A stretch of DNA of 64,000 bases from Ophiura sarsii. Its lineage: Eukaryota > Echinodermata > Ophiuroidea > Amphilepidida > Ophiuridae. Position 1 is the first letter of the stretch, and every line of letters begins with the position of its first letter. Below are positions 33,496-46,439 of the stretch, in pieces. The DNA lies in assembly GCA_035610835.1 (NCBI GenBank), contig CM069446.1:47779625-47843624 (forward strand), in the 5' to 3' direction. A model generated the notes under the pieces. That model saw nothing but the letters and a program-made list of their open reading frames with translations, was not told the origin of the DNA and made no database searches. Made by a program: the position numbers and the translations under genes.

Positions 33496-33877
33496 TCTCA
33501 GGTAAAACGAAAGGAATATGGGTTAGCATAAACATAACCATGTATCTATCAAATTTATGTCATATTGATAACGCTCTCTACTCAATAACAATGATTTAGG
33601 AAGATTGAACTTGTAGTGAAGGGCCTTATTTTGACTAGCGTCCGATGCCGCGTATATCTCTTACTTCTGTAACATTTAAACAAATTCTGATATAATAGAT
33701 ATTCAATTATTTAACAAACAATTAATCAAAAAAAAGTTATGTTTTAAAGTTTAGAATCTCGCAAATTAAGGGCCATCCGGGCCCATGAAACAGGGTATAA
33801 AAGAGTGTATTAATAGTTAACGTACTTGTAATGGTGACAGCAATGATATGACTATAATAATAAACTTAATTACCTTT

Positions 33878-34200
33878 CGGCTCCACAAAATATTCTAAAC
33901 TCAAAAACAAAATGTCAAAATCCGTTCTTACCTCTTCATATTATTCCATCTACAATGCCAGATATGAGCCGGAGTGGAACATCTAGGAGCTCATTTAGAT
34001 TTTTTGTGCCGCCATGATAGTTTTTTGTTGTTGTTGTTTTGTTTATAAATTCCGTTGTTTTGCTTTCTTTCAATACTGTATTCATTTGTATGTTCTTGTG
34101 TTATGTAACTCCAATGCCTGGGGGTCAGCATAGGCCCTAGATGTTCTTGGGTGTGTGTGTTTGCTTCTTTATATTGTTTTAATAAAGATGATGAAATAAA
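33878..34200 (+). mobile_element. Retroposed 3' end, unit III copy
   Basis: The same insert as 15553-15875 with the same boundaries. Its presence in units II and III but not IV gives a marker for unit relationships. Confidence 0.5.
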
Positions 34201-34997
34201 TTTGAATACATATTTCATGCCATAACCTACACTAAAACAAACTTATATAAAGTTTAACTATGTATTACATGTGTTCATGTCACTCTAGTTTACATTAACT
34301 TCGTATAAAACACTTGTCCCTTTGTCGACGCGGAAGTGTGTCATTCAGGTTAACATTACCTTGCGATAAAATACCATTTAATTGAAGATATAATGTACAG
34401 TATTGACGCGTGGGCTTCAATATTGCATTTTACATGTCCCTATTGAATTGATATGATTATTTGATGATCAAATAAATAAATAATAAACCCAATGAAGCAA
34501 TGCTATTAAACGAGATATGTCAACATTCAACAGCAAACTCCATCAAAAGAACATCGCATGTATAGCATTTCCCGCCATTAACAGATTAAGATAATAAAAT
34601 TAAGTCATAAAATCTTTCAAATTGGATATCAAGTAATCAATTAATAACTTAATTTACGTCATTATGATAATTTCCCGTGACAATTTCATAGCGAGACGTG
34701 ATTGTATATGGGGATTGGCTGAAAATGAGGTAACTATTGTATAATAATGTCGCATGATACAATGTCAAGGACACGCTTAATATAGTAGACAATAGAGGAA
34801 AGAGCTACATAGATTTATTAGTATCTCATTACCCACTGGTTCCGTATAAACTTATTCTCTTCGTTTTTCACATTGATTACTCCATGGTTACATGCTGCTA
34901 AATAAAGTCCATTCCCATGCTGTCTTTTCCGGAGGCCACTTTACAAGTAGCCCTAATTATCCAAACCCTATCTCTTATATTAAACATTACCCTTTTC

Positions 34998-35293
34998 TTA
35001 ACACTTTCCACTCGGCTATTAGTTTTACAATTTAAAAACAGGGAAATGTAGAAGTGAAGGTATGGGAAGAACTTATAAGTGGTCCCTTAAAACAGTTAAG
35101 AAACCTTTCTCAACTTTCAAAGTCTATCTCAAGAATTACTGAACCAATACTAGGAATGTTTGTAGTCATAATAATGCATTTCTTATGGTGATTCCAAATA
35201 TGGTAATGACATTTAATTATTTTGACATTTTTTAATCATTTTATGAAATTTCTGAATGTCGTCTGCAGACGCCTGCCGCGTGGAAAGTGTTAA
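34998..35293. mobile_element. TTAA-flanked miniature element, position 3
   Basis: Ends CACTTTCCACTCGG and CCGCGTGGAAAGTG, each with TTAA outside. The inner right half is shared with the other positions. The counterpart in unit IV is 50470-50767. Confidence 0.83.
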
Positions 35294-35324
35294 TCCTATT
35301 CGTACGCTGCTAAACGAAGAGATA

Positions 35325-35620
35325 GGAGAGGTCGTCGACAAGGTCGTATGACTAATGGATGATTACTTGTAACCCTATTGATATATATATGGAATCACAT
35401 TTGTTGTCTATTTTGTGAAATGCCTGTTTCGTCTTTAATGCAATAAGTCCAACGGATCTTTGGTCGACCACGTTTAATGGATGATCACCTTTTCTAGGTT
35501 GTCTCCATCATATCTTCTTGGAATGTGTCCTACGTACTGTAATATTCGTCGAATGATCTTATTGAAGAGCGTAATTAGATTTATGGAACTCGCCTTTCTT
35601 TATTCCTAATTTATTTAATT
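35325..35620 (-). pseudogene. RTE-type retrotransposon C-terminal relic, unit III
   Basis: The complement reads as the C-terminal tail of RTE-like elements (RRILQYVGHIPR-type phrase). Compared with unit IV (50800-51080) a short deletion near 35475 removes the KRKRGRP-coding part, so the frame is broken. It follows directly on the TTAA element. Confidence 0.6.
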
Positions 35621-36319
35621 GGAATAGAAATTATCAATGTTCATGGTGTCAAGCAATACGTTTAACAACTTTCAGAGTTTTGTGTTTTCTTTTGAAAAAC
35701 AGCCGACTATTCCTGCACAACATTGGACTACGAGGGAGATGTTCCAAATTCACAACAACAACAAAAAGTGTTAAATACTATAGCGTTAATTTTATAAACC
35801 TCCCGCTGACAGACGTAAATAGACATCCTCTAACAAGAATGTTTCTTGTTTATTCTTGTCTTTAAGGACATGCTTTATAATGTAGTATAAGTTCTTGCAA
35901 TGTCAATTAACACGACTACAGGCCAAAAAAAAGAAGTAAAATACAAGATTCTGTAGACTCAAAAGGTGGTTATATTATTTTTATTAATTTAAAATTTTGG
36001 TCAAAGCCAATGCAACTTTTTCATATTTGTGCTTTAATACAAATCTAACTCAAGACTCGGCAACGGACTATATATGTGTAATCCCTTTAATCCTTTGATA
36101 GACAGTTGTGTGCCAAGCTAAACCCATGACGTTCGATACCAAGGATAAACCCCAAATTTCTGTTTAACTACATTATAATGAGGACAAAATAATGTGAATA
36201 TTTGGAAAGATATTGTGTGCAGGAAATAATGGAACATACCAAATGATGGAAGGAAATACGCTCAGCTATATGTTAAAAGAAAAGCTGGTGAAAACCTGTG
36301 ATAAACCGTTTTTTTCTTT

Positions 36320-36660
36320 TGTTTGCATGAGATACACACTTCTGCACATCACGATGTCACGGATTCTTAGCAACCTCTCGAGTTTACATAGCGTTAAAAA
36401 ATCAATATGTATTTGAGATTGATTCGATTTAAGGGTGCCAGCACACACTGTGTATCAAATTGACGTATGTGAACTTACCTGGAGAGATATTTAAGTTTAA
36501 ACATCACAAGCTAATGCATGATATGCATCGAATCACGCTGGGAGACATTGTTGTGGCGTTGAACCAATAAATGTGAACATTTAGTTTGCCCCAAACCAAA
36601 ACCAAAACCAAAACGTCACCAGTGGATTCATTAACGTGGATTGAATATGCTAGAGGTTTT
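36320..36660 (+). repeat. ~350-bp module, forward copy (Q type), unit III
   Basis: Lies in a larger block (about 35990-36790) that is a diverged duplicate of the R block at 37890-38550; both begin with AAGCTAAACCCATGA and a GGAAATAATG(G/A)AAC phrase. Confidence 0.75.
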
Positions 36661-36792
36661 TTCTTGGTTCTGGTGGTTTGTGTGAGATTAAACCACTGAT
36701 ATTTAAATTGATAGGCCTACTCAGGACATAAGCACTTTGACCACTAACAATGGTATTCATAGCTAAATAAATGAACCTTTCTCGGTATACAT

Positions 36793-37734
36793 AATAATAA
36801 TAATAAATAGGCACTTATATAGCGCAGAAATACCAGCAAAGGCCTCTAGGCGCTTTACAATAAAAAAAACAGATACAAGCAATAACAAGCAATAAAAAAA
36901 AAAACTACTCATTAAAAAACCCGACATAATAATGCACATTGATAATTAAAACAAAGCATTAAAAATGAGTGGACCGGCACTCAACAAGATCTATACAAAA
37001 ATAAAAATATGCAAAAAGTTTTATAAATACACAATAATAAGTAAAAGAGATGAATAACATGAATAAAAAGGAGTGATGCAGCAGAACACATATTATACAG
37101 ATGGATAATTGAAAAGATGAGTTTTTAAAAGTTTCTTGAATGTGGCTAGTGATTCGGCATTCCTAATCTGCTGCGGCAACCCGTTCCACAACTTTGGCGC
37201 AGAAACAGAGAAAGCTCGTTCACCGTAAGTTGCAGTTGATACAGTCCGCGGTGATTCAAGAAGACCTTTCGATGATGACCGGAGCGAGCGATTAGGTGTG
37301 TAGGGTTTGAGTAGTTCTTTTAAGTAAGGTGGAGCAAGTCCGTTTAGCGATTTGTAAGTGAGCATGAGGATTTTGAAGACAATTCGGTCTTTCACAGGAA
37401 GCCAGTGCAGCTCATTTCGACGTTGATCGCTGATGTTTACGCGATTTTTGCCATATAGTCCGAGAACAAGTCGCACAGCACTATTTTGTACACGCTGAAG
37501 TTTGGAGATCGCAGAAACTGGAAGACCATAAAGCAGGCTGTTGTTTGCATCAAGTCTGGATGTCACAAAGGCATGTATCAGACGCTCTGCTGTAGGACGG
37601 TCGATATACTTGCGAATCCGACCAATTTTGGAGATAGCCAGACACGCCGCGCGACACACTTTATTCACATGCGATGATAGAGTCATGTGCTGATCCATTA
37701 GGGCTCCGAGATTACGCACTTCAGAAACTATATC
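36793..37734 (-). mobile_element. 5'-truncated L2/CR1-type non-LTR retrotransposon
   Basis: The empty site in units II and IV reads CGGTATACATTATTCTGG. Here it is split with a possible short ACAT target duplication. The insert is on the minus strand: an intact coding end, about 300 bp of 3' UTR with GGCGCTTTACAATAAA and CACTTATATAGCGC (plus-strand reading), and an AATAATAATAATAAATAGG tail. The sharp boundaries and open frame point to a young insertion. Confidence 0.93.
37093..37719 (-). CDS. C-terminal part of the L2/CR1-type reverse transcriptase protein
   Basis: A 208-codon open frame, without internal stops, ends the polyprotein. It starts with the RNLGALMDQHMTLSSHVNKV stretch that follows the RT palm (thumb region), then ISKLQRVQNSAVRLV, ELHWLPVKDRI, YKSLNGLAPPYLKELL and FSVSAPKLWNGLPQQIR, ending FKKLLKTHLF. 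All are hallmarks of this clade. The frame is open to the 5' truncation point, so the listed ATG is not the true start. The palm with YxDD is missing, so it cannot be active. Confidence 0.93.
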   Translation of the reverse strand: MRNLGALMDQHMTLSSHVNKVCRAACLAISKIGRIRKYIDRPTAERLIHAFVTSRLDANNSLLYGLPVSAISKLQRVQNSAVRLVLGLYGKNRVNISDQRRNELHWLPVKDRIVFKILMLTYKSLNGLAPPYLKELLKPYTPNRSLRSSSKGLLESPRTVSTATYGERAFSVSAPKLWNGLPQQIRNAESLATFKKLLKTHLFNYPSV

Positions 37735-38224
37735 ACATTACTCTGGGATACCCAGTACCATGAATAACAATCTTCGCCATACCGGATTATTAAAAGTGTG
37801 GCCCGTGCGAGATGAACCAAGCATGAAAGCCACCTGATCCCTATAACATGGATATGTGAATGGGAGGAAGTTGTACAATTTAATTCAACATCTTGGTTGA
37901 AGCTAATACGACTTTTTAAACACAACTAATTTAGATTTGTGTTTTAACAATTGAACTTAAGACTCAACAAGGGAATATATGATATGTATAATCATTTAAA
38001 TCCTTTGAAAGACAATTGTTTGCCAAGCTAAACCCATGAAGCTTGATGAGGACACATGCGGATTGAATATTAAGAAAGAAATTGAAAGTAGGAAATAATG
38101 AAACGTACCCAAATGAATCTTTTAGGTTTAAAAGAAGGAAATACGCTCAGCTTTATTTTAAAAGCGCATTGCGCGTGGAAACGATATAGTGATAGACCCT
38201 GGATTTTGTTATTCTTTCGTTTGC

Positions 38225-38530
38225 CTGAGATACACACTTTTGCAACCGGATGTCACGGATTCTTAGCAACCTTTCGAGTGTGCATAGCGTCTAAAAATCA
38301 ATATGCATTTGTGACTGATTCGATTTAAGGATGTCAACACACTACACTGTGTATCAAATGGGGGCATGTGAACTTGCCTGGAGAGATGTTTAACATCACA
38401 AGTGACATGCATATGCATTAGATCCAAAGGTGAGACACGTGTTATGGCGTTGAACCGATACATGTGGAAATTCAGATCGCGCCAAATCACAAACGTCACT
38501 GGTTGAATTTTCTTTAGGTGGATTGTATAT
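38225..38530 (+). repeat. ~350-bp module, forward copy (R type), unit III
   Basis: Equivalent to 18010-18345. The upstream GNNETY phrase is frameshifted by an extra T in this unit. Confidence 0.75.
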
Positions 38531-38789
38531 TCTGCTGCTTTTGTTTATTTTTTTACTTGATTCTGGTAGAACGATTTTTGTTTGAAGAGCTTATAAAGAA
38601 TAAGATAAATTACTATAATTATCAAATTTAATCAATGCAATCTGCCTGTAAACCAATCGACTTGAAATGATACGTATTTCGTGCTTTTAAATGCACACAG
38701 AAACAAAGATTGACTGTCCACATAAATTATTATTGTTACTCGTTGCGCATGGGAACCTTTGATGAACCCGTTTTTTATTTCATTTGCCT

Positions 38790-39100
38790 GAGATACTCAC
38801 TTCTCTACACCACGATGTCACGGATTCTCAGCAACCTCTCGAGTGTATAGCGTTTGAAAATCAATATACATTTGAGACCGATTCGATTTAATGTTGCCAA
38901 CACACACTGGGTATCAACTTGTAGGGGTGAACTTGCCTGGAGATATGTTTAAGTTTAAACATCACACGCGACATGCTTGACGATGCATCAGATCAAGCGA
39001 GGGGACGTTGTCATGGCGTTGTACAGATAAATGTTAGTTTGCCCCAAACCCAAACTTAAACGTCACCAGTGGATTTATTAACGTGGATTGAATATTATAA
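38790..39100 (+). repeat. ~350-bp module, forward copy (T type), unit III
   Basis: Intact version of the copy that the fold-back element split in unit II. Confidence 0.78.
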
Positions 39101-39512
39101 AGGTTTGTTCTTCCTTCTTGTGGTTTGCGTGAGGTTAAACCATTGATAGTTAAATGTATAGGCCAACACAGGACATAGGCACTTCGACCACTAACAATAG
39201 TATTCATAGTTCTATACCATAAATACACACAGAATTCACCAGGTTTTTGTGATATAAGTGAGAGAAATGATGTTTCGAACATATATATACAATCAGATTC
39301 AAGACTCTATGGCGATTTTTAAAATATTGTAAGGTGGCACCCCTCCCCTCCCAACCCTCAGACTTTGGAGGCTTACCCTACCCCTGGTAATGTGGTACCC
39401 TAAATGTTTTCGTTAAAATGAACGCAAAGGATGTTAAAGAGATTACCTAATAGATGCCCTAGGTCACTGTCTGTTGCGTATTGGTGGCACCTGCAAACAT
39501 TATTTAAGGGTG

Positions 39513-39746
39513 TTAACACTTTCCACGGTGCTTTTAGTTTACCATTTCAAAACAGATTTTTGGGAAACCTTTCCAAACTTATCTAAAGAATCACTGAACC
39601 AATACTAGGAATGTGTACTTCTTTTAATGCATTTCTCGTTGTGATTCCAAATATGGTAATGAAACTTAAGTATTTTGACATTTTTGAAATATTTGGTGAC
39701 ATTTTAGAATGTCGTCTGCAGACGCCTGCCCCGTGAAAAGTGTTAA
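39513..39746. mobile_element. TTAA-flanked miniature element, position 1, unit III
   Basis: Full length, TTAA on both sides, right end CCCCGTGAAAAGTG. Confidence 0.82.
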
Positions 39747-40357
39747 AGGGGCATTAAGAGATGTGGTGGAGGCAGCGCCCCCAATAACAAAAATATATGA
39801 TAACAACTGGGATTTGTATATTTTTACTATTGTATTACATGTATAAACTCACACCTATAAGGACCAAGAAAAATCAGCAATCTTTGTACAACAAAACGTC
39901 GATTCAAAAATGCTGGTAGAGCCGCAACCAGCATTTAACATGGTTAAAGGGTGGTACTCCAACATATTTAAAACTTTGTTTTAATCAAGTTTTGCTGTTT
40001 TTTTTTAGTAGAAACAACAATAATGGCAATTTTTAATGTTCATCTTGAATTCTAAAGCAAATTAATTAATATTAAAAAAAATCAACATGACATTGTGTCC
40101 CTTTAAGGACGAGGGTAATATTATATGATGATTTCTGGAATGTCTTTATTAATTAGGTGCTGTATTCACTTATTTATGTGAAACAATGTCATTCTACATG
40201 AACTTGGACATAACATTATTGTTATTTTAACAAAACAGATATGACGAATAAAAGTTGTCTGCTGTTTAAAATGATGGCGCAAGAAAGTCCTATGATTATG
40301 TTTGATAGGAAATCATTATTGCCCTGGAGTAGAGCGTACCTTGAAACATATGTATTT

Positions 40358-40640
40358 CAAATCCTGGCATCAGGCACGAAATCTAAAAAATGTCAGTATC
40401 ATTTTTGAGATTTGGAGAAATTAGTGTATGACATTTTGTTGACCATCGGCGGTAGATGTTTTGGAAAATGGCACAACAACAAGAATAGTATTCCTCGGTG
40501 TGTTATATTATGTTCCAATCCTGGCATCAGGCCCGAATTCTAAAAATGTCAGTATCATTTTTGAGATTTGGAGAAATTATTGTATGACATTTTGTTGACA
40601 ACACAACAACAAGAATAGTATTCCTCGGTGTGTTATAGCG
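40358..40640 (+). repeat. Local tandem duplication, unit III copy
   Basis: Two copies with the same internal deletion as in units I and II. Confidence 0.88.
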
Positions 40641-41340
40641 TGAAAATCACCCATGCAGCGTGAACTTGTTTCTAGAACTCTGCAAAATGTCGCCTCACCT
40701 AATCGAAAAAAGGCTTCAATTGTGGATCCAACAATAAGCAATGCAGTTTCCTTAGTTGTGTTGTTATTTACATTGTTGTCATCTAAAACGACTGCATACA
40801 GCTTTGTATGACTACATTTTCATCAAAATATAAGATGTACCTAATTGAAATGGAACAATGATGTGGAATGTTACTGACAACTTATCCAACGATATTTTGG
40901 AAATAAATCACATTCATAACATTCTCATGGAAATCTGATATCATTAAAATCTGAATCGTGTAAAATGTCTCACGATATATAATTATAATTCTCTGGATTT
41001 AATATAATCGTTCACTTTCATAAACGTCTCGTAATTCAATGAGATTAAATTGTGTGGCCTTACTCATGTCACCATCAGAATTCAATGCTTGTCACCTGAA
41101 CACCGAAATTTAAAGTTGTTTCGTTAATTCAAGAATAGTATTATATCTGGTTAATACTCACTTTAATATCTACAAGTTAAGGTCATACTATTAGCTGTAT
41201 TAGGCAATGATTGATTACATAATACAAATCTGGAAATATATCATTCATTATCATTGGTCATTTATCCGTCGAAATTTTAAGAGAGATATGTATTCTGTTT
41301 TGCTGAAATAGATTGTCGTCTTGTTCAGTACAGATAATAA

Positions 41341-41510
41341 GGAATTGGGCGCATTCATTACTGAAGCCCACCCAAAGTAAAAAGCTACAAAATTATGTAT
41401 CGTTGTAAAGGTGAACACATGCCAGCTTTGGGAATGACGCAACTACTAAATAAAACAACTCACAGGCCTTATTTAACATTGGGCGCATTCATTACTGAAG
41501 CCCACCCAAA
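41341..41510 (+). repeat. Unit-III-only local duplication
   Basis: TTGGGCGCATTCATTACTGA occurs twice, about 130 bases apart. A piece (GACGCAACTACTAAATAAAAC) from about 300 bases downstream was joined between them. Other units have a single copy. Confidence 0.8.
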
Positions 41511-42332
41511 TTAAAAACAGCTAGATTTGCTAAGCCCGCAAACAAGTAAAAAGCTACACAATGCGTTATCGTTGTAAAGGTAAAGGGCATGCCAGTTTTG
41601 GGAATGTATTGAACAAATGTTGATATGAATGAAATATGATATGAATCGGTCTCAAATAATCAAATAAAGGCGATTGGAACAAAGAGGAGTTTATGTTTAT
41701 GTACTCAAGCGACCGGATTTGTCTACATCACATCTTTACTTGGCGCAACTACTAAATAAAACAATCCACAGGCCTTATTTAACATAGCATCTTTATATCA
41801 TCGTTGAATTTCGGTGGCATTCTGATTGTTTTACTTGCTTGAATGTTTACGATATGACTTGAATCCGTTGACAAAACGGCCGATTAATAGGCCTGGGCAG
41901 TGGGCATAACGCATCTATTGCACTGATCTGAACGGCAGCTAGTGATGGGCGGTATCCGTGCACGCTAGCAATTCGACAATAAATCAACTTAAATGATTAA
42001 CTATCATTGAATTATTTTCAGTCTAGCAACACTTCCATGGGTATGTGTTACACATTTCGGAAATGCCCCCTTTATGTTTTACCCTAAAGCAAAATTTGTT
42101 TTCATTGCCACAGACAAGCCACATCGATATATAGGGCTCAGTTCACAAATAACCTATGTTGCAATAGCCTCCCTATGTGCATTTAGTGATATTTTTGCAT
42201 TGTTTAGATTGTACATATCTGATGGCAGCTATTGTAGATAGACCGTTTTACAACAAGCCCTGATTTCATCTGGAGACAACGATACATACATTATCCCCGT
42301 GAGGCAAACATCAGAAATGTTCTGTAAATCAT

Positions 42333-42568
42333 TTAAAACTTTCCACGCGGCTATTGGCTTTACCATATACAAAACAGAGTTTTCATCAGACACCTTTCCC
42401 AAGTGTCAAAGTCTATCTCAAGGATGACAGATGTGTGTACTTATTTCAATGCATTGCTCATGGTGATTCCAAATATGGTAATGAAATTTAATAATTGTGA
42501 ATTTTTTGAAATTTGTTGTGAGGTGTTGGAATGTCGTCTGCAGACGCCTGCCGCGTGGAAAGTGTTAA
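42333..42568. mobile_element. TTAA-flanked miniature element, position 2, unit III
   Basis: Right end CCGCGTGGAAAGTG intact; left terminus AACTTTCCACGCGG. TTAA on both sides. Confidence 0.82.
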
Positions 42569-42764
42569 CCTCTACCACTATTTAAAGACTCATCCACTTA
42601 TTTAGTTCGGGAATTTAGTTCAGAGGAGCTTTCCTTACGCAACTGTGTTCTTTTGAAGAATGTACGGGAAACGATACTTAATCCCATCCAAGGAAAAAGT
42701 ACGTGACGTAAGAGCATTTTGCTGTGAACGCGACATATTTTCGGGCGCGCTTTCTTATCGTTAG

Positions 42765-43245
42765 TGTCATGGTCTTTAATCCCCTGAATAACTTGACATA
42801 TTTATGCACGGATCTCTGTTTTTGAAACCAATTAGGATGCTACCTCCAATTATATATCCTGGCTTTAAATATTATGTTTTTGCTATTGACATGAATTTGC
42901 CCTTCGGTTTTTTTTAGCTGGGCTAGTGCATGAAAATAGGCCCGTAGACGTCTGCGCACAAAGGGCGCTAAACAATAAGCTATTTTTACGTTGATTTATG
43001 AACGTTCCGTAAATAATGTGCATACTTGTAAAGCAGGGGTTTGGGGCAAATCCCAAAGAAAATGTTGGAACTAATTAGTGTTTTAAACTTTATTTACCCC
43101 ACGTCTGTCTGGGTTTTCAAAAACTTTTTTGACCCCCCCCCCCCCCCCCCCACTTTGCAGAGTATCAAAACTGTTTGGCCCCCTCCTATAATCATCAAGC
43201 CCCCCCCCCCTCCCCCGCCCCACCAAAGTATTTATGAACACTCCC
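42765..43245. mobile_element. Right part of the poly-C terminal-inverted-repeat element
   Basis: Corresponds to 23940-24394 of unit II, ending AGTATTTATGAACACTCCCT. A C run lies at 43133-43151 with further runs near 43200. The left terminus is missing because the sequence before 42765 jumps from the GGGCGCGC patch. Confidence 0.65.
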
Positions 43246-43249
43246 TAAG

Positions 43250-44020
43250 CCATACTTTATCCAATCTGATAAATACAATTGTATAGAGAGTGTCGATCAT
43301 CTTTTACAATCCAAACAATTGAAGGGCATTTTTTTCTCGAATTATCGAAATGTTATGACTTGTTTTGTTTCTCCAAAAATAGGTGACTTTTGTATGTGCT
43401 AATAATAGATTTTTAATGCAAAACATCATTTCTAAGCAAAATAGATGAATCATAACTCGATGGACGGGCCTTTAATAGAACTGAATATGGCTCAACTAAA
43501 TTCGTAGCAGAATGCTTGTCTTCATTTCACACGATCGATATGAAACTCGGCGTCACAATTGCAAGGAGCCAAATACAAGATGCAAAAAATATTTTTTTAA
43601 TTAAAAAGTGTCAATTTAAAGGAAGGGTCCCGCAAGCACAACATTTAGCATTATTTGTTAGAAAAATAATTATCGAGCCAACATTACGTAATTATATAGA
43701 ACAAAACACCATACTAGTCACAAAAATGAATAAAAACAGCCATCACTCAACATGCATTTTTTTAAATTCGCGACGATCGAAAGTCCCGGTGTCGGTGACG
43801 TAATGGATCGGTGCTCAAATTTGCGCATGTGCATTGTATAACTATGACATTGTCATAAGTGTGGTGTTTTGTTCCATTTAATTACAAAAGTTGGGCTCGA
43901 TAGTTATTTGGCTAATATATATATAATGCACACTTTTATGCTTGCGGGCCCCCTCCTATAAAGATTTAAAGTAGTAGTGTAAACCCTGTTTCATAATTGG
44001 TTAGTTTTTGGTGACACTTG
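43250..44020. other. Non-coding block shared by units II-IV
   Basis: Matches 24402-25160 and 58510-59270. A 95-codon open stretch at 43516-43803 (TTG start) is open only in unit III; units II and IV have stops at the matching place. The TGACGTAA site lies at its end. Confidence 0.5.
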
Positions 44021-44498
44021 AACCTCATCAATGATCAATAGTTTATTTTTGGGTAGCACCGGAATTGGTAATAAGTAATTGAATGAAAGATCCTATCAAC
44101 CTGATGACGTACATAATTGACGTGATATCACTGTTGCACTCGGCTTTAAACACAATTATATACGCTTGCTATAACAATATTTTTTTGAAATATTGCGTTC
44201 ACAAACGGAGAGAACGTACGTCCACATTAATATTTTGAGCGCTGACAGAAGTCTACCCAATTTGAAGCACGCCCTCTCCTTGTGTGCTCGCCAAACCTTA
44301 ACAAATCTTCAGTTTGATATACCCATAACTAATTGCCGATTTATATGATTTCAAATGAAACGCATATTCTTACCGTCTTGTTGATGAAATCTCAACAAGT
44401 GCTGTTGAATAAAGCAATAGTTAAAAAATGTGATTTTTTTTCTTCTCGTTTTTCTTCAAATGTTTACCACTTATTGTTTTCTCTCTTGACTTTTTTAG

Positions 44499-44760
44499 AT
44501 CATATGAAACCATCACAGAACTGAACGAATATCATATATCATAACGGAAATCTCATTCTAATTTGGGAGTTTGTCAACATATTTTTCTCAGATTTTCACC
44601 ATGTAGCTGTCCCTACTATAAATATTGAATTAACTTGTTGTGTACAGTTATGATCTGTGTGGGAAACACTGTGAACGGCGTTAACACGGTATCAAACCTT
44701 GGGTCTTTATTTACAAACAAACAAATCACACATAAAATAAACACATTTTCAAAGTGTACT
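44499..44760 (+). pseudogene. Broken copy of the PYETITEL exon-like frame, unit III
   Basis: SYETITELNEYH is still read, then an ATATC duplication brings a stop. Like the window-start copy, it belongs to a beta end without the Tyr-rich exon. Confidence 0.35.
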
Positions 44761-44822
44761 TTTTGAAGTAATTAGGAAACGTATTGCCATGTGATTTTAG
44801 TTTCATGATTATAAACGTTAAT

Positions 44823-45830
44823 GGTAAAATCAAAATTTTGGTCACGAACGTTACAAAAATGAGGTGTGAATTTATATGAGATATATTATATTTGTATCGG
44901 TATAATTTGTTTGATACTGCAATATGTTACCACCTGGTTAGTGTCTCTATGCGTTAGTTGTAATAATTGCAATTGTAAATCGTTTGGAGCAACTCAAGTT
45001 ATATTCCTTTCGGTCAATGTCTACTGATATAACAAGACTTAATATAGATTAATGCCGCCTATTTGTGGACAAGGTGACTGGCCTGTCATCTATCATCAAT
45101 AGATTGATGCCGCCTATTTGTGGACAAGGTGACTGGCCTGTCATCTATCATCTGTCTGTTTGTTATCTTGAATCATCTACCGAATATATAATATTGTAAA
45201 CGGCAACGATTGAATAGGCAATCAGATTCTCCTCGAAGAAATAGAAACTGAATGACGCATGTAACATATTAGCAGTAGGAGTTCGTTCATTACATTGCAC
45301 ATATCACAGTGTAAAATGGACTAAACTTGCAATATCTGAGTTGTAAGTCTCTATATCCATGACAGCTTTTGTGAATCGAAAAATAGTTTGGTGTGAAACA
45401 TGTTTGTACCACATTCATCGAACGGTTGGTCTTCGAACGTAAACATGTTTAGAACTCACATAACGAATAGAGGGTAATCCAAAATTATTGAAATTTTCAG
45501 ACACTAATTTATTGTTTTACACTATTTTTGGTCATTAAATATGTAAATAGCTTAATGAATCACATAATATCTTGTGTGTATACAATAATGTTGGCGGTAT
45601 GGTGTAAACGGCATTCAAAATAAATTGTTATTGTAAGGAAATTGTGAGGCTTTTGAAGAAAAGTAATCCAAACGCTGTTTCATTATATTGCCAATTGGAT
45701 AAAATAACAACTCATATTACACGTAAGTCATTTATCATTTGTATTAAAAAATAAAAATAAATCGCTATTTTGTACTTGTAAATTTGATCCTAAATCATTA
45801 GGTACGATAGTTTAAGATGGTCTAAGCGAT
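44823..45830 (+). repeat. Beta-only segment, unit III
   Basis: Equivalent to 393-1325 but with the GCCGCCTATTTGTGGAC unit present twice (45055-45150), as in the inverted segment of unit II. Confidence 0.75.
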
Positions 45831-45925
45831 GAGATGTAGCTGTATTTGTTTTTAAAACCTCTGCATTGACGTATGGACTTGCAGAAATTCTTGCAGATCA
45901 TATTATTGTTAACGTTATATTTGAT

Positions 45926-46021
45926 CAAGCCTTTTGTTAAGCAGGTATGTCTTGACCAGGAGCTACTTTTTACTATTATATAAGACCAAAAAAAGGCTCC
46001 TGGTCCTAAACCGCGGCTTGT
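45926..46021. repeat. ~100-bp hairpin, unit III copy, right arm shortened
   Basis: The right arm lost the TTAACAAAA part (ACCGCGGCTTG), so the base of the hairpin pairs poorly. Confidence 0.7.
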
Positions 46022-46439
46022 ATTTGATAGTAATATGATGATTTGAGTCGACTTTACGCAGATGTAACGTTTAAATAACAATTATATACAGCGTTAAACA
46101 TTCAACTGATTTGTAGTTTTGTCGTTAAAAAGATGAAAAAAGAGTAAAAATACAAATGATATGCAATTTCAACATTAATTTTAATATCATTTTTTTAGAA
46201 GTGCTGTGTTTCGTTTCTACTAAATGTTATTGATTCAAAGAGAACAAAATGGTAGCTTCTTATGGTGATGTTTGACAGCAGGAGAGGTATGATTTAATCT
46301 GTGTGAAATAAATTAGGATTTTATCAAAGCCCACCCACCACTACCCTTTTTGGTTGATGGATTGGCAATAGTTTCTGATAGGGTTTTACATGGTTTTGGT
46401 GCCGATTCGAGTTGGTTCATGACTATAGAATAACTTAAT

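Noticed and set aside
43516..43803. 95-codon frame in unit III
   Set aside because: Units II and IV have stops at the matching place and the start is a TTG; not conserved.
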